Below the pieces are notes generated by a model. That model worked only from the letters and a program-made list of their open reading frames with translations, was not told where the DNA came from and searched no databases. Positions 25,324 through 36,407 of a stretch of DNA of 64,000 nucleotides are shown here, in pieces. Numbering within the stretch: position 1 is the stretch's first letter; each line of letters starts with the position of its first letter. The DNA lies in the NCBI GenBank assembly GCA_029204225.1, contig CM055099.1, positions 40,561,131 through 40,625,130 of the forward strand, in the 5' to 3' direction. The translations under genes were made by a program, and so were the position numbers. Source of the DNA: Diphasiastrum complanatum (Eukaryota; Streptophyta; Lycopodiopsida; Lycopodiales; Lycopodiaceae).

Positions 25324-25539
25324 ATGCTTTACTCGAAAACTATGTCAATACCGACAGATACCAAGATCTTCTTGGATGAAGATCTCACCTTTGGGCAAGC
25401 TGTGGAAAGAAAGGAGGCTATGCAGAAAGCAAAAAATATAGGGAAACGCCTTGTATACAGAGACAGAAAAATCCGTTTTGTTGAAACTAAGCAATTCGAT
25501 GATGCAAAAAAGATTTCATGTATCTGGGAACAAAAATAG
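25324..25539 (+). CDS. Unrecognised 71-codon frame, possibly a terminal exon
   Basis: The frame ends at a TAG and codes for a basic, helical-looking peptide rich in K, R, E and D (for example LDEDLTFGQAVERKEAMQKA). A CAG|AT acceptor-like site inside it (about 25,361-25,362) could make it the last exon of a gene or the tail of an old transposon protein. No upstream exon could be linked to it, and no family was recognised. Confidence 0.25.
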   Translation: MLYSKTMSIPTDTKIFLDEDLTFGQAVERKEAMQKAKNIGKRLVYRDRKIRFVETKQFDDAKKISCIWEQK

Positions 25540-25639
25540 AGTTTGTTTGAGGTTGAGTTTGATATGTCCAGTAGATCTTGTAAATGGCTGCACTTTTATA
25601 TTCTTGGACCACTACATCAGAGTTTTTTAGTTTAATTTA

Positions 25640-25732
25640 GTCAATTGACAGCAGTGTTCTGTCTATTTCCATTTTCCCTGATGTACTATTTTGTCTTATA
25701 TGCCTTTTGGCATAGAAAAGACATTAATTAAG

Positions 25733-25783
<51 letters not shown>
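25640..25783 (+). mobile_element. LINE 3' end with (CT)n tail, 5'-truncated copy
   Basis: The tail word TCTTATATGCCTTTTGGCA followed by GAAAAGACATT and GCTCGCTCGCTCTCTC is nearly the same as the end of the longer LINE copy at 31,265-31,379. The (CT)n run spans about 25,738-25,783. Only the 3' terminus of the element is present here. The left boundary is uncertain. Confidence 0.65.
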
Positions 25784-25786
<3 letters not shown>

Positions 25787-26109
25787 GATGGCGCTCTAGG
25801 CTCCGCCTATGGCGATGGCGCCTTGCGGTTCTGAACTCCTTGTTGCGACAAGTGCTGCTCATGCCAATGCTAACCTCCATCACTGCATCTGCGCCTGCCT
25901 CCATCGCTAATCGTGATGGCATAATCAGATTTGTAGATTGTAAATTACTGCTATTAATGAGAGTTTGAATTTTGAGATAGAATCATAGCTAGAGAAATGA
26001 AGAGATGTCCAGTTGAACTTGTAAATGGTCTTTGCACCATATAATCCTGGCCGTCGACGGTCAGTTTTGAGGCTGAGATATGGCAACTACATGCTCTAGG
26101 ACAGGCTGG

Positions 26110-27530
26110 TATCCAAGCTCACTATTCCACCATTGACCATTCACTCTTCGAGCTATGATCGAGGAAGCCAAACACAAGAGACAGAGGGTTTATTGTTGTT
26201 TTGTTGACTTCAAGGAAGCCTTCGATTCTGTCCCACATTCCCTTCTCATCCAAAGAATACGTGACCTTGGCTTCTACACTGACATAGTTCTTGCGGGTTC
26301 TTGGCTGCTTTCGGAGTGATATGGGCATATCAGAGCATACCTAGAGTACCATTGGGGTGAAGTAGGGTTGCTCCCTTTCCCCCACCTTATTATCATCCTA
26401 CACTTATTTAGGGGTTCTTTCTATTGGTCCTATATTTGGTATGAGACAAGCAGCTACAACTAGACTTGGGAAGGGATATGCCTCTTCTCCAGTTAGAGAG
26501 GTTCTGTTTTCAGAAGCTTATATGGGGTGTCCGGAGTAGGTGTCGGCTTTTTGATACCATCGTTACCCCCACCACACTATATGCAATAGAGGCATAGTGG
26601 ATAGGTCTCACTTCATCAGATTCGACTAGTATCTCACACTTGTAGATCCTTATGTTGTCACATATAAGCCTCCACCCATGTCAGATCATTCTGTCTGAGT
26701 TTGCAATCCCACTTTTATAGCTTAACGCCAATCTTCCTGCTTATCACCTATATACAGCGAGTCAGGGCATTTCCCATGGATGAGCAAAGAAACACACGGG
26801 CAACACTCACCTCATCACAACGCCTTCGTAGTCAAGGTTATTGACTATCTTTCAGGCCTCTTGTTTACTTGACACGCTTAGCATTTCTATTATGGACCTT
26901 CTAGCAGGCACTCATGACTACATCAGACATATCCTATATCGAGCATATCTTAGTCGAGGGTGGCAAAGCCAATTAAGGGTCAAACCCGACCCATTTCTTG
27001 GAATTGGATATAGCAAGGTTCCCTATTCTACCACGCTACCGGGACTCATGATTGTCTGATGGTTTGAGATTCTTATTAGGCCACCTTCGTGTCTAATCAC
27101 ATCAGCTCGAGATTGAGACTTGACACTTCCAAGTGCCAATTATGTTCACTATCTGAGGTAGAGTCCGAGGATCACTTGTTAATCAGATGTCCGATCTATT
27201 ATGCGATCAAAGGACGATATCACTGCGTCTTCCGAGATGCTTCTATCACATTGAGATCTATTAAAGCATATGAGGATCCATGTTGTGCTGCACTCATAGT
27301 CAGGGAGATGCTTTTACGCAACATGACTCATGCCAAGTCACTCCAACATGCAACACCACATTACGTCTTCTCGTAGAAGATCATGGACTGATCCAACCTT
27401 AAATAATAGTGATGATGGCAGTGACACTTTGAGCCATAGAGACCAAAGACGACATACTACTCAGATTCAGATGGTTCCCAGAGCCACAGTTCATGCCATG
27501 AGGGATCACATATCTTACAGATGACTCCAC
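26110..27530 (+). pseudogene. LINE copy A: deleted RT and C-terminal domain
   Basis: It starts inside the RT domain (IEEAKHKRQRVY, then VDFKEAFDSVPHSLLIQR), loses the catalytic part, and resumes in the RT thumb and C-terminal region (MRQAATTRLGKG-like, then DLLAGTHDYIRHILYRAYL). At 27,089-27,376 an open frame holds a cysteine/histidine cluster, CQLC...EDHLLIRCPIYY, typical of the C-terminal end of such LINEs. Stops and frameshifts are frequent. Order and wording match LINE copies B and C downstream. Confidence 0.8.
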
Positions 27531-27599
27531 CAACGACACCAACGACAAACGCCCGTTGAGCTGCCAGCTGGCAACGCGAATTAATTTCCTTCGTTTTTT

Positions 27600-27752
27600 T
27601 TTGTTTCGTTTTGTTTTGTGTCGTGTCTTTTGGTTTTCGAGGTATGTTTGACTTTCACGAATTGTTCGCCCTTCGACCTTCGCTTCGTCTCGTTCTTTAG
27701 GGTTTTCGAGGTATGTTCGTCCTTCGACCTTCGCTTCGCTTCGTTTCGCCAT
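27600..27752. repeat. Short tandem duplication, TTTTCGAGGTATGTT unit
   Basis: The words TTTTCGAGGTATGTT and CCTTCGACCTTCGCTTCG occur twice, about 65-70 bp apart, within a T/C/G-biased patch. Confidence 0.7.
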
Positions 27753-27950
27753 AGCTCAAACTATGATACGGGAACCACACACGCACACACACACGCACAC
27801 ATGAATAAATTAAGATCTAACAAATCATGAAACATAAACGAATGGCATCACACACGCACGCGCACAAAAGAAAGAACATAGTAGAGTGCTAATCAAAACT
27901 CCCGAACCGTATAGTTATATCCTATTCCGGAAGAAAACACATGTCACCAC

Positions 27951-28630
27951 ATGCTCCCTCCGTACGGCGTTTGGGCTTTCTCGTGGGACTTATCGTTTAA
28001 CAAGAAACATTTGAACCATGCCTTTATCGGAAGAAAACAAGGGCTACACACCTTCCTAGAATTGGGATCTCTTCACCCGAGCATTGAGTTCATCAAACAT
28101 GACAAGCATGCACATTATATTTGGATTCGTAATGTTGGACATGATATTGGTTTGGACAGGGACCTCTTTTTGGCGACATGTTATTTTCCTCCAGAGTCTT
28201 CATCTTTTGCTACGGGCATAGGTACACTCTACCTTGATGTATCATTGGATACTGTTAGATTCGCAGAGCGGGGCATATTTTCCTCACTGGGGATTTTAAT
28301 GCTCGAGCCTCCTCCTCACGACAGTCAGAGTTTTATGACACCACCGACCAACTCTGTGTTCATGCCCGCAACATTGATGAGTTACCAGGATTTCAGAGGA
28401 CAGCTTGGGACCTATCCCCCATATGGTGAGCATTTATTACAGTTTGGAAAGGCCCATGAGCTGGCCGGATTCAAGCAGATATACTTGTCACCCCCACAGT
28501 GGCGAACATAGTGTCGTTGATAGTCTCATGGGGATCCGCCATACCTCTCATCTCCGATTTTCATATCTCTCCCACCACCCTCTCTGATCACTCTCTTCTC
28601 TCTTTCGCTATTGGCCGCTTCCCTCATCCT
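27951..28630 (+). pseudogene. LINE endonuclease domain (copy B)
   Basis: A 186-codon frame covers the middle of an exonuclease-endonuclease-phosphatase domain: LDRDLFLATCYFPPESS, then a shifted GDFNAR-like box near 28,290. The next overlapping frame, from 28,499, carries LISDFHISPTTLSDHSLLSF, which contains the SDH motif ending this nuclease family. The two frames differ by a frameshift near 28,500. Family knowledge: this domain nicks the target DNA for target-primed reverse transcription. Confidence 0.8.
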
Positions 28631-29219
28631 CCATCCTGTGCTTACCTGTGCACCCAGATATACATTCAACTCTCTCTATATATGCCAGTCTACCAGGATT
28701 CGCTAGCCTCCTTACTCCACTCCTTTCCCCATGACAATACAGTTGAGACACAAGCTGCCTTCCTTACCACCCCTCTTCATACCACCACATCTCTAGCCTT
28801 TCCTTCTAAGCCCCATAAAGACAAACACACACATTCCTCACCGCCTCGTCCTCTACACCCCCCGTGGTATGATGATGAATGTCGCTCTCTTCATCACCTT
28901 GTCACACATGCACGTACCCCCACCTTCTCCGCTCCTCCCGACACTCTTACCACCGCACACTCCGCCGTAAAAACCGTGCTTATGATGACTCTGAAGGAAA
29001 GCGGCTTGTTGACCTCTTCAACTCTTCTTCGGGCGCTTTTGGCGTGAGTTCATTCCGCGATTGTCTCTGGCTTCCCCTCATCCTGGTGCACCAACATCAT
29101 CCACCTTATCCATAAAAATGGTGACCCCATGATTCCTGGTGATTGGGCATGTTCTCGTAAAGCTATATGGCACCATCCTTCAGTCTGCAATGAGTTCAGA
29201 GGCGGAATCTAGGAGATTA

Positions 29220-29930
29220 CATGCTTTGGGACAAGCAGGTTTTTGATCACATTATGCCACCGTTGACCATATCTTCACACTTCGGGCTTTGATTGAGGAA
29301 GCCAAGTACATGAGAGAGAAGGTTTACTATTGTATTGTGGACTTCAGGAAAACCTTTGATTCTGTCCCACACTCCTTGCTCATTCAAAGACTTCGTAACC
29401 TTGGCTTCTCCACGGACATCATCCTGGCCGTGATGGCTTTTTCTGAGAGAGTCTTGGATTGTTTCCAACATGGCAGTAGTATTTCGGAGCACATTTAGAG
29501 CACCATTTGGGGTGAAGCAGGGCTGTTCTCTTTCACCAGTTCTTTTTGGGCTATACATCGATGAGCTAGAGAGAGTTATCTCACAATGCGAAGGTTCTGG
29601 TTGCAGACTGGGCGGTATCCTGATTGCCATTCTTTTTTATGCTGATGATGTGGTACTAGTCTCTCCGACCAAAGAGGGGTTATAGAGGCAGTTGGATTGC
29701 TTGTAGGGCTTTTGTACTAGATGGGGGTTAACATTGCGAAGACCGAGGTTATGGTCTTCAACACTTCTCGAGCTTTCATGTCGTCAGGAGCGCACTTTCA
29801 ATGGACAGATCTTGAAGTAGCGTCTCGTACACATATTTGGGGATACTTTTCTCTGGCCCTACACTTAGCATGCGACAGGCAGCTACTACTCGACTTTGAA
29901 AGGGACGTGCCTCCCTTGTTCAGCTAGAGC
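29220..29930 (+). pseudogene. LINE reverse transcriptase domain (copy B)
   Basis: Motifs in order: YYCIVDFRKTFDSVPHSLL (palm, first Asp), then FGVKQGCSLSPVLFGLYIDEL, then the catalytic FYADDVVLVS at about 29,635-29,664, then GVNIAKTEVMVFNTS. These are standard for plant non-LTR RT. Frameshifts lie near 29,470 and 29,680, and a TAG separates the catalytic and following blocks. Confidence 0.9.
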
Positions 29931-31306
29931 AGTTTTGTTTCAGGAAGTCCATTCAGGATGCTGGGAGTAAGTGTAAACTTTTGATACCATTGTCACCCCC
30001 ACAACCTTATATGAGCAGAGACATGGTGTACCGGTCTTTCCTCACACTGGGCTAGTATCTCGTGATTACAGATCACCTTGTTAGCTTGCATGATCTGGGC
30101 AAAGCCCTCCATTCCACACGAGGTCCTTGCCAAGTTTGTTGTTCCACCCATACAGGTGGATGCAGCTTTCCAGCTCATTGCATATATTCAGAGAGTTCAG
30201 GCGCTTCTAGGTGCAGATGGGAGATATACACAGATAGCACTCAGGCGCTCATTGCCATGTCACAGTATCTTCATGATCAGGGCTATAGGCTTTCATGGTT
30301 CTCTCAGGCATCCCACTTCCTCCTTGAGTCATTTGGTGTCTCCATTACAGATCTTCCCTTGGGTACTCGCCAGTATATCAGACACTTCTGAAATTGAGCA
30401 TATCTCAGCCGTACATGGAGACGACCATTGGAGGGGGTTAAGCCCGACTATTACCAGACTTATTTCATTGAGCTAGATATGGCAGGGTTCCCAATTTTGC
30501 CACATTACTTGGATTCAGGATTATCACACGGCCACATATTCACATTGGGACAGCTCCACGTATCATCACATCAGTTGGCTATTAAGACCGGGAGATTCCA
30601 TGGTATTCCAAGAGGATCAAATTTGCTAGTTATGCTCTTTGGGGGAGGTGGAGTCTGAGGAGCACTTTATCTTTAGATGCCCTGTATACTATGAGATTAG
30701 AGGGAGATAGCATTGTCCGCGACAAGCCCACCACACTATGATCACTCATAGCATATGAGGACTCCCCTTGCATTGCACTTATGATACGAGAGATATTACT
30801 ACTGCGATGACACCATTGACAGACATCTCAGCAGAGTTATTCTATTTCTCAGCCTCGGATTACCTCTTTCTTCTCTAGGAGAAGATCCCGACAGGACCCA
30901 AAGTTTGGGCATGACGATGATGGTGACAACATGCACATAAGAGACCGCACTTCACGCATACTCATGTTGCAACTCGAGCTACCAGACCTATCAGTAGGAG
31001 ACACACATCACACCCTCCTAGACGACGTCAACGACTATCAGAGGTCCTCCACGCTGCAGCTCGTATCACATCCTTCTATAGCATCGGTAGGACAGGACAT
31101 GATGATGGGGCTACACCTCATTCGTAACATTTAGTTGTATTTATGCGCCTACATATTTTCTACGCATGTCCTTTCATTTAGAGTTAAATTATGTTGTTTT
31201 CATTACTATTTCGAAGACGTTTCATACGCTCCCATTGTTACCACATACTTGACATGTACATTTACTAGTCTTATATGCCTTTTGGCACGGAAAAGACATT
31301 TACAAA

Positions 31307-31308
<2 letters not shown>

Positions 31309-31379
<71 letters not shown>
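31309..31379. repeat. (CT)n tail of LINE copy B
   Basis: About 70 bp of CT repeats preceded by GCTCGCTCG, directly after the LINE 3' end word TATGCCTTTTGGCA. Confidence 0.95.
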
Positions 31380-31381
<2 letters not shown>

Positions 31382-32110
31382 ATGAAGCATGAAGAAAAAA
31401 TGTATGCAAGCAACAAGAAACAAAATCACATTCAAGACAATTAGCTCATATTCCTTGTGTAGCAAAATAAGTTCATTTTGTTGGTAGTTAAAGGTCTAGC
31501 TAAGTATATTACTCCACTTCAAAAGGAACATGATGAAATCAAAGCTCAAAACTAAAACCATCGTGAAAATGTAATTGGAAAAAATTTGACATGTGTCATT
31601 TCCAAGTGTCCCCAAGAAAACAAAAATTTTACTTGAATTCAAAAGAAATTCATGTAAAATGAATAGGAGACAAAAGGTGATGACATAAGCATTATTACCC
31701 CATAAGTCTTGATTTTTAAAATTTATAAAACTGAGATTCTTTTGGATTCATAACCAAAAATCTATTTACAATCCTCTAATTCTTGTTGTTACTAAGGTCT
31801 TAGTATGAAGCGTAAGACATGCTTCCTCCTTGAGCTCAAAACTAAAGACTCCATATGAAAAGGAATAGGTGGAGCTCACTATGATTTTGAGAGCATTGTC
31901 AGGTTCAATATCACCTCATTAGAGAAGTGAGCCTACAATTCGAAATTTGGAATACAAGAATTTTGTATTCCACTTCAATCCAATGAATCCAATTTCAAGA
32001 AGACAATCAAAGCTCCTAACATCCAATCGCTCATCAAACACTCAACCGTTGCACTATTTTACGATGATCAATGTATCTATAAGTTATCAACCTCAAAAGG
32101 TTGTTAGCCC
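31380..32110 (-). pseudogene. Decayed copy of the acidic-protein gene's 3' part
   Basis: This block matches 34,347-35,350 by eye in the same order. Shared words include AAATCACATTCAAGACA, CTCCTTGTGTA, AAAGGAAT-GGTGGAGC and CCTAACA-CCAATCGC. On the minus strand it keeps a diverged form of the frame containing VFSFEL and HTKTLVT, but the acidic exon part is lost or shifted. It follows a LINE (CT)n tail, just as the better copy does. Confidence 0.7.
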
Positions 32111-32719
32111 CATGAATTTCAACAATAAGTAATTCGAGTTTGATGTTGATTTTGCAAGCTTGGGTTGGAAACCTCAATTAATTTGTCAACTTAGGTACCA
32201 CAAAACCGTTATCGTATAAAAGGTCAACAAAGGATAATATCACTATACGTATCTAAGAAGCTAAGGGACTAACACATATGCTTCGAATATCTTTAAGTCT
32301 ATGATTTGATGAAAAATACAATAAAGAAGTGTTAGGATCAAGAATATCACAAAGTTGTGTTTTGAAATATAATCAACTTAGAAAACAAGATAAATCAAAG
32401 AAATAGCAAACGAAAGAGAAGAGCGTGAGAAGATGGAATTATAGAAACTCACTGTCCAAGGTTACGAATGTATCTGGAAGGTTGATTCTTCAAGGCTATA
32501 GGACACGACGGTATCATATAACTTGCTTGTAGCAAACATTAAGAATGTTACTCCAACAGATAGAAAAGACGATCCACCAAAATCATCATTATAAACAAAA
32601 CATTCACAAGGTCATTGCTAAGACAATGTAGAAATTAGTCTCAACGCTAAACCAAGTAAATGAAGAAATATGCAAAATAGTCAAACGTATGAACAATAAA
32701 TCAATTAAGACTCATAAAG
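32111..32719. other. Intergenic, nothing recognised
   Basis: Lies between the decayed gene copy and LINE copy C. No domain or repeat was identified. Confidence 0.5.
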
Positions 32720-34346
32720 GCTATAGAATCATCAACCTATATGTAGATGATGTTGCTTTAGTATCTTCGACTAAAGAGGGATTACAGAGACAGTTGGACA
32801 ATTGTCATGGCTTCTGCACTAGATGGGGTTTGTAGATTAACATTGAGAAGACCAAAGTTATGGTCTTCAACACTTCCAGGAGCCAACCGTTGAAGATTGT
32901 CATCCTACACCTATCTTGGGGTTCTTTTCACTAATCCTATATTTGGTATGAGACATGCAGCTACAGCCATACTTGGGAAGGGACATGCCTCCTTGGTCCA
33001 GCTTGAGCGAGTTTGCTTTCAGAGATTTATTCGGGACGCCCTGAGTAAGTGTCGGTTATTTGATACTTTTGTCCCCCACAGCATTGTATGCTGCAGAGGC
33101 ATGGTGCCCAGGGCTCACCTCAGTTGATTGGGCCAGTATCTCACGCCTACAGGTCCTTATGTTATCACGGATGATACGGGCTAAACCCACTGTTCCGCAC
33201 CATATTATCTTAGTAGAGTTCGCAATTCCACCTCTACAGCTCGATGCCATCTTCTGTCTCATCACATATATACAGCAACTCAGGCTACTTCCCACTTATG
33301 CACATAGATACCCTCAGGCAACACTCATATCATCTCGGCACCTTCATAGTTTGGGCTATCACTTTCACTTGTCATGGTTCTCACAAGCATCACGTCTATT
33401 GGATACTTTTGGCATCTCTATCATGGACCTCCCATTGGGTACCCACGATTATATCCGATGTTTCCTCTATAGAGCATATTTTCGTCATAGATGGTATGCC
33501 AGTTCAGGGTTGAACCCGACTATTACAGGACTCATTTCTTGGAGATGGATCATGTGGGGACCCCAATGTTACCATGCTATTTAGACTCGGGATTATCCCA
33601 TGGCCTGAGATTCACATTGGGCCAGTTACGAGTCTCATCACATCAGCTTGAGATTGAGATTGGACGTTTCCATGGTACCCCACAAGAGGAGTGGTCCACT
33701 AGTTATGTTCACTGTAAGAGGTGGAGTTAGAGGAGCACTTTTTGTTTAGATGTCCAGTCTATTACGAGATCAGAGGGAGATACCATTGCCTCTTCCGAGA
33801 GGCTCCGATCACACTGCGGTCCCTTATAGCATATGATGATCCACGATGTGTCGCACTTATGATCACAGAGATGTTTTTACTACGACATGACCTACACCAT
33901 CCACCTGCTCATCCTGAGGCACAGCTCCAGATCACATCGTTTTTCTCCCACATGAGACCGCGTACGGACCTTAGATCGGATGATAGTGACGACGATAGTG
34001 ACTCTTTACGACATAGAGACCAGAGATGACATGCTACACATACTCATATTGCCCACAGAGGCACTACTCAGAGACGACCTTCTTGGCGATGTCAGCAACA
34101 TGTATCGAGGCCACCTCCAAGTGTTATCCTCATCACATCGTTCTTTGACAGTAGCAATACTTGAGGACACTGAGATATACCATTAGCATATTGGCAGCAT
34201 TAGACACTACACACATTTTATGGTTATAGCTATAGTTGTAGTACATTGACATTTCTTTTCTGTTATGGAGATGTTTCATACGCTCCCGTTGTACCACACA
34301 CTTGATATGTATTTTTCTTTCATCTTATATGCCTATCTCTCTCTCT
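32720..34346 (+). pseudogene. LINE copy C: end of RT, C-terminal domain and tail
   Basis: The copy starts just before the YVDDVALVS-type catalytic box (about 32,740) and continues through TYLGVLFTNPIFGMRHAA (32,900) and the thumb. It reaches the Cys/His end with EEHFLFRCPVYYEIRGRYHC (33,724-33,790). Its 3' end TCTTATATGCCTATCTCTCTC (about 34,322-34,346) has a short CT tail. It is 5'-truncated and broken by frameshifts, and its wording is close to copies A and B. Confidence 0.85.
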
Positions 34347-34950
34347 CAAACATGAAGTATATGTAGATTAAAGAAAAATCACATTCAAGACACCTAACTC
34401 GCACTCCTTGTGTATTGGATAGGTTTATGTTGTTGCTAGTTTGAACTAGTCAATGTTGAGAGTTAAAGCAGGAAAGTTAAACTGCTAGCCAAGTCCATAG
34501 CTTACTTGTCTTCCACATTGCAGGTAACATTATGAAATCACAGTATGAACAAAACCCTCAAGACAATCTGATTGAAAAAGCGTCTACTTTCATCAGATCC
34601 AAATCTCCCCAAGGAAATCAACTTTGTTACTTAAACTTAAATGAACAAGGACTTGAATTAGCATGAAAGATAGCAAAAAGGTGGTGGCATAAGGATCAGT
34701 ACAACTTACCAGATTTCAAAGATTAAATATTTGTTTTGAAGATTCATATCGACCAAATGTCCAGTATAGGAAAATATGATAACAATAATATTGGAACAAT
34801 GTAATATTGTATTAGCATGGATAACTTCTGCCATATATGTACTGCCTTCCAGAAATTCATGTGCTGAATAGCCTCCAGTATGTGATTTTGAAAACAAATT
34901 CTAAGCTTGGAATAGAGGTCAATTTGAGCCATAATTCTATTTGAAACCCT

Positions 34951-36150
34951 TCAATTCTCACTTGTAACTAAAGCCTTAGTATGAAACATAAGACATGTCC
35001 CCTTGTCAAGTTCAAAACCAAAGACAGCAGATTTGAAAGGAATTGGTGGAGCCTCACTGTGATTTTCAGAGACTTGTCACTATCATCTGCTTCATCCGAT
35101 TCTGGTTCAGTATTATCCACACTTTCCTCAGTAGCATCCTGTGCGACCTCCTCTTTTTCACTACTTTCACCCTCTGCTTCAGCTGGCACTTCATTAGTTG
35201 ATGATTCTCCTTCCTGTGTATTATCAAAATAAAGAAGGAAATTACGTAGCTTCAGTGAGCCTGCAAATGGAATACGAAAACCTTGGATCTACTTCAATTT
35301 GATAAATGTTGTTCCAAGTCACAAAAGACGTTCCTAACAACCAATCGCACTGTAAAGTGAGAATTTAACTACTCAGAGAAAGCGCGAGACATATGAAAGA
35401 ACAACGCCTATGAGATATCAAAAAACTGAAATGCGAAAGAAAATGCAATGGCCCTTGTGCAATAGGATTCACTTTTTTCTTTATCTGGTATTTCCATGTG
35501 CGTCTGCCTAGACTCTAATTCCACACCCCGAGGTGGCCAAAAGCAGCAGCCCATTTTACGAGATAGTCAACCAAAGTCAATTATATGAAAACACTGTAAT
35601 AAAACTAAGAGCCATGCAGCAAGCAGCTTACGCTGGTTCGTTTTAAGAAACATAAGGATGAAGGATAAAAGAAGGAAAAAACCCTAGCTTTGACTGATCC
35701 TCACCTACCACTGATGGTAATTCGAGTGAATGGTTACTGAACACGGTTACCAGAAAGACAAACGCGATCATGAAGCTTACAAAACATCATACCGAATTCA
35801 CAACAACGAATCCACATCGATCCATCTAACAGCTCAGAAAAGGTGATCTGATCTAAAGCAGCCGTGAAACAAGTACTAGGCTAACATGGGAAGATCGCAC
35901 AACAAGAATCAGCAGATTGCTAATGACCAGCAATAGTTACAAGCAGCAATTGATCAATCTTCGACGTGATTGAACGGAGGCAGGAAATAGTCTCAATGCA
36001 GCCCAAAGAGCCACTCAGAGGGAAATTGATGTACTATACCGGTTCGTCTGAATGCTGAGGGGCAGTGGGCTCCTCGACGGAAGCAGCAGTAGCTTCAGCA
36101 TCAGCGACAGCAGGAGATTCAACATCCGCTGCATCAGCCTCGCTCGCCAT
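34951..36150 (-). CDS. Unrecognised acidic protein, two visible exons, frameshifted
   Basis: Exon 1 is 36150-36040 (start ATG at 36150, 37 codons: MASEADAADVESPAVADAEA and onwards) and ends at a GTATAG donor. Exon 2 starts at 35213 after a TACACAG acceptor. Both are rich in Glu, Ala, Ser and Asp (ESSEKEEVAQDATEESVDN), so the protein is probably disordered. In the frame that follows the splice, exon 2 runs to a stop at 34,968, giving 118 aa, but its end looks non-coding. A one-base shift near 35,065-35,080 would enter another frame with NHSEAPPIPFKSAVFGFEL and GTCLMFHTKALV, ending at 34,951. That alternative frame is partly kept in the copy at 31.9 kb, which suggests it is the real one. No family was recognised. 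It may be a pseudogene or contain a sequencing error. Confidence 0.5.
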
Positions 36151-36290
36151 CTCTGTTTCTCCCTCCCTCTCCGAGGCTCACTCTCCCCTCTCCTCTATTG
36201 TTTCTCTTGTGTGTAGTATGCGATAAATAAAATAAAATGAGAGAGACAAGAGCACGAGTGAGCGTAAGCACTAGGTGAAAGTGCCTCCTC
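36151..36290 (-). promoter_or_regulatory. Upstream region of the acidic-protein gene
   Basis: Directly 5' of the start codon is a C/T-rich leader in plus-strand reading (CTCCCTCTCCGAGG...CTCTCC), then AT-rich DNA with AATAAAATAAAATGAGAGAG. It is consistent with a plant leader and promoter, but no precise element could be placed. Confidence 0.3.
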
Positions 36291-36407
36291 GGGTGGGGCT
36301 TCCCCAATTTTAGTCCAAGGTTTCATAGGCCTAGCACTTAGATCAGCTTGCCTTGAATGCTTTCCTTATAGGAGTGCACCCCACATTCACTCCCACCGTG
36401 GTGCAAT

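Larger units (their letters stand above)
27951..31312 (+). mobile_element. LINE copy B, near full length from endonuclease to tail
   Basis: The longest copy of the LINE family in this window, about 3.4 kb. It has an AP-type endonuclease (27,951-28,630), a linker rich in His, Pro and Ser (28,640-29,200), reverse transcriptase (29,220-29,930), a C-terminal region with the Cys/His cluster (about 30,630-30,720), a 3' UTR and a (CT)n tail. The first ORF (gag-like) is not recognisable. Stops and frameshifts in every domain make this copy inactive. Confidence 0.85.

Noticed and set aside
31135-31465. Open frames with Leu-Ser or Arg-Glu runs
   Set aside because: They are translations of the (CT)n LINE tail on both strands.
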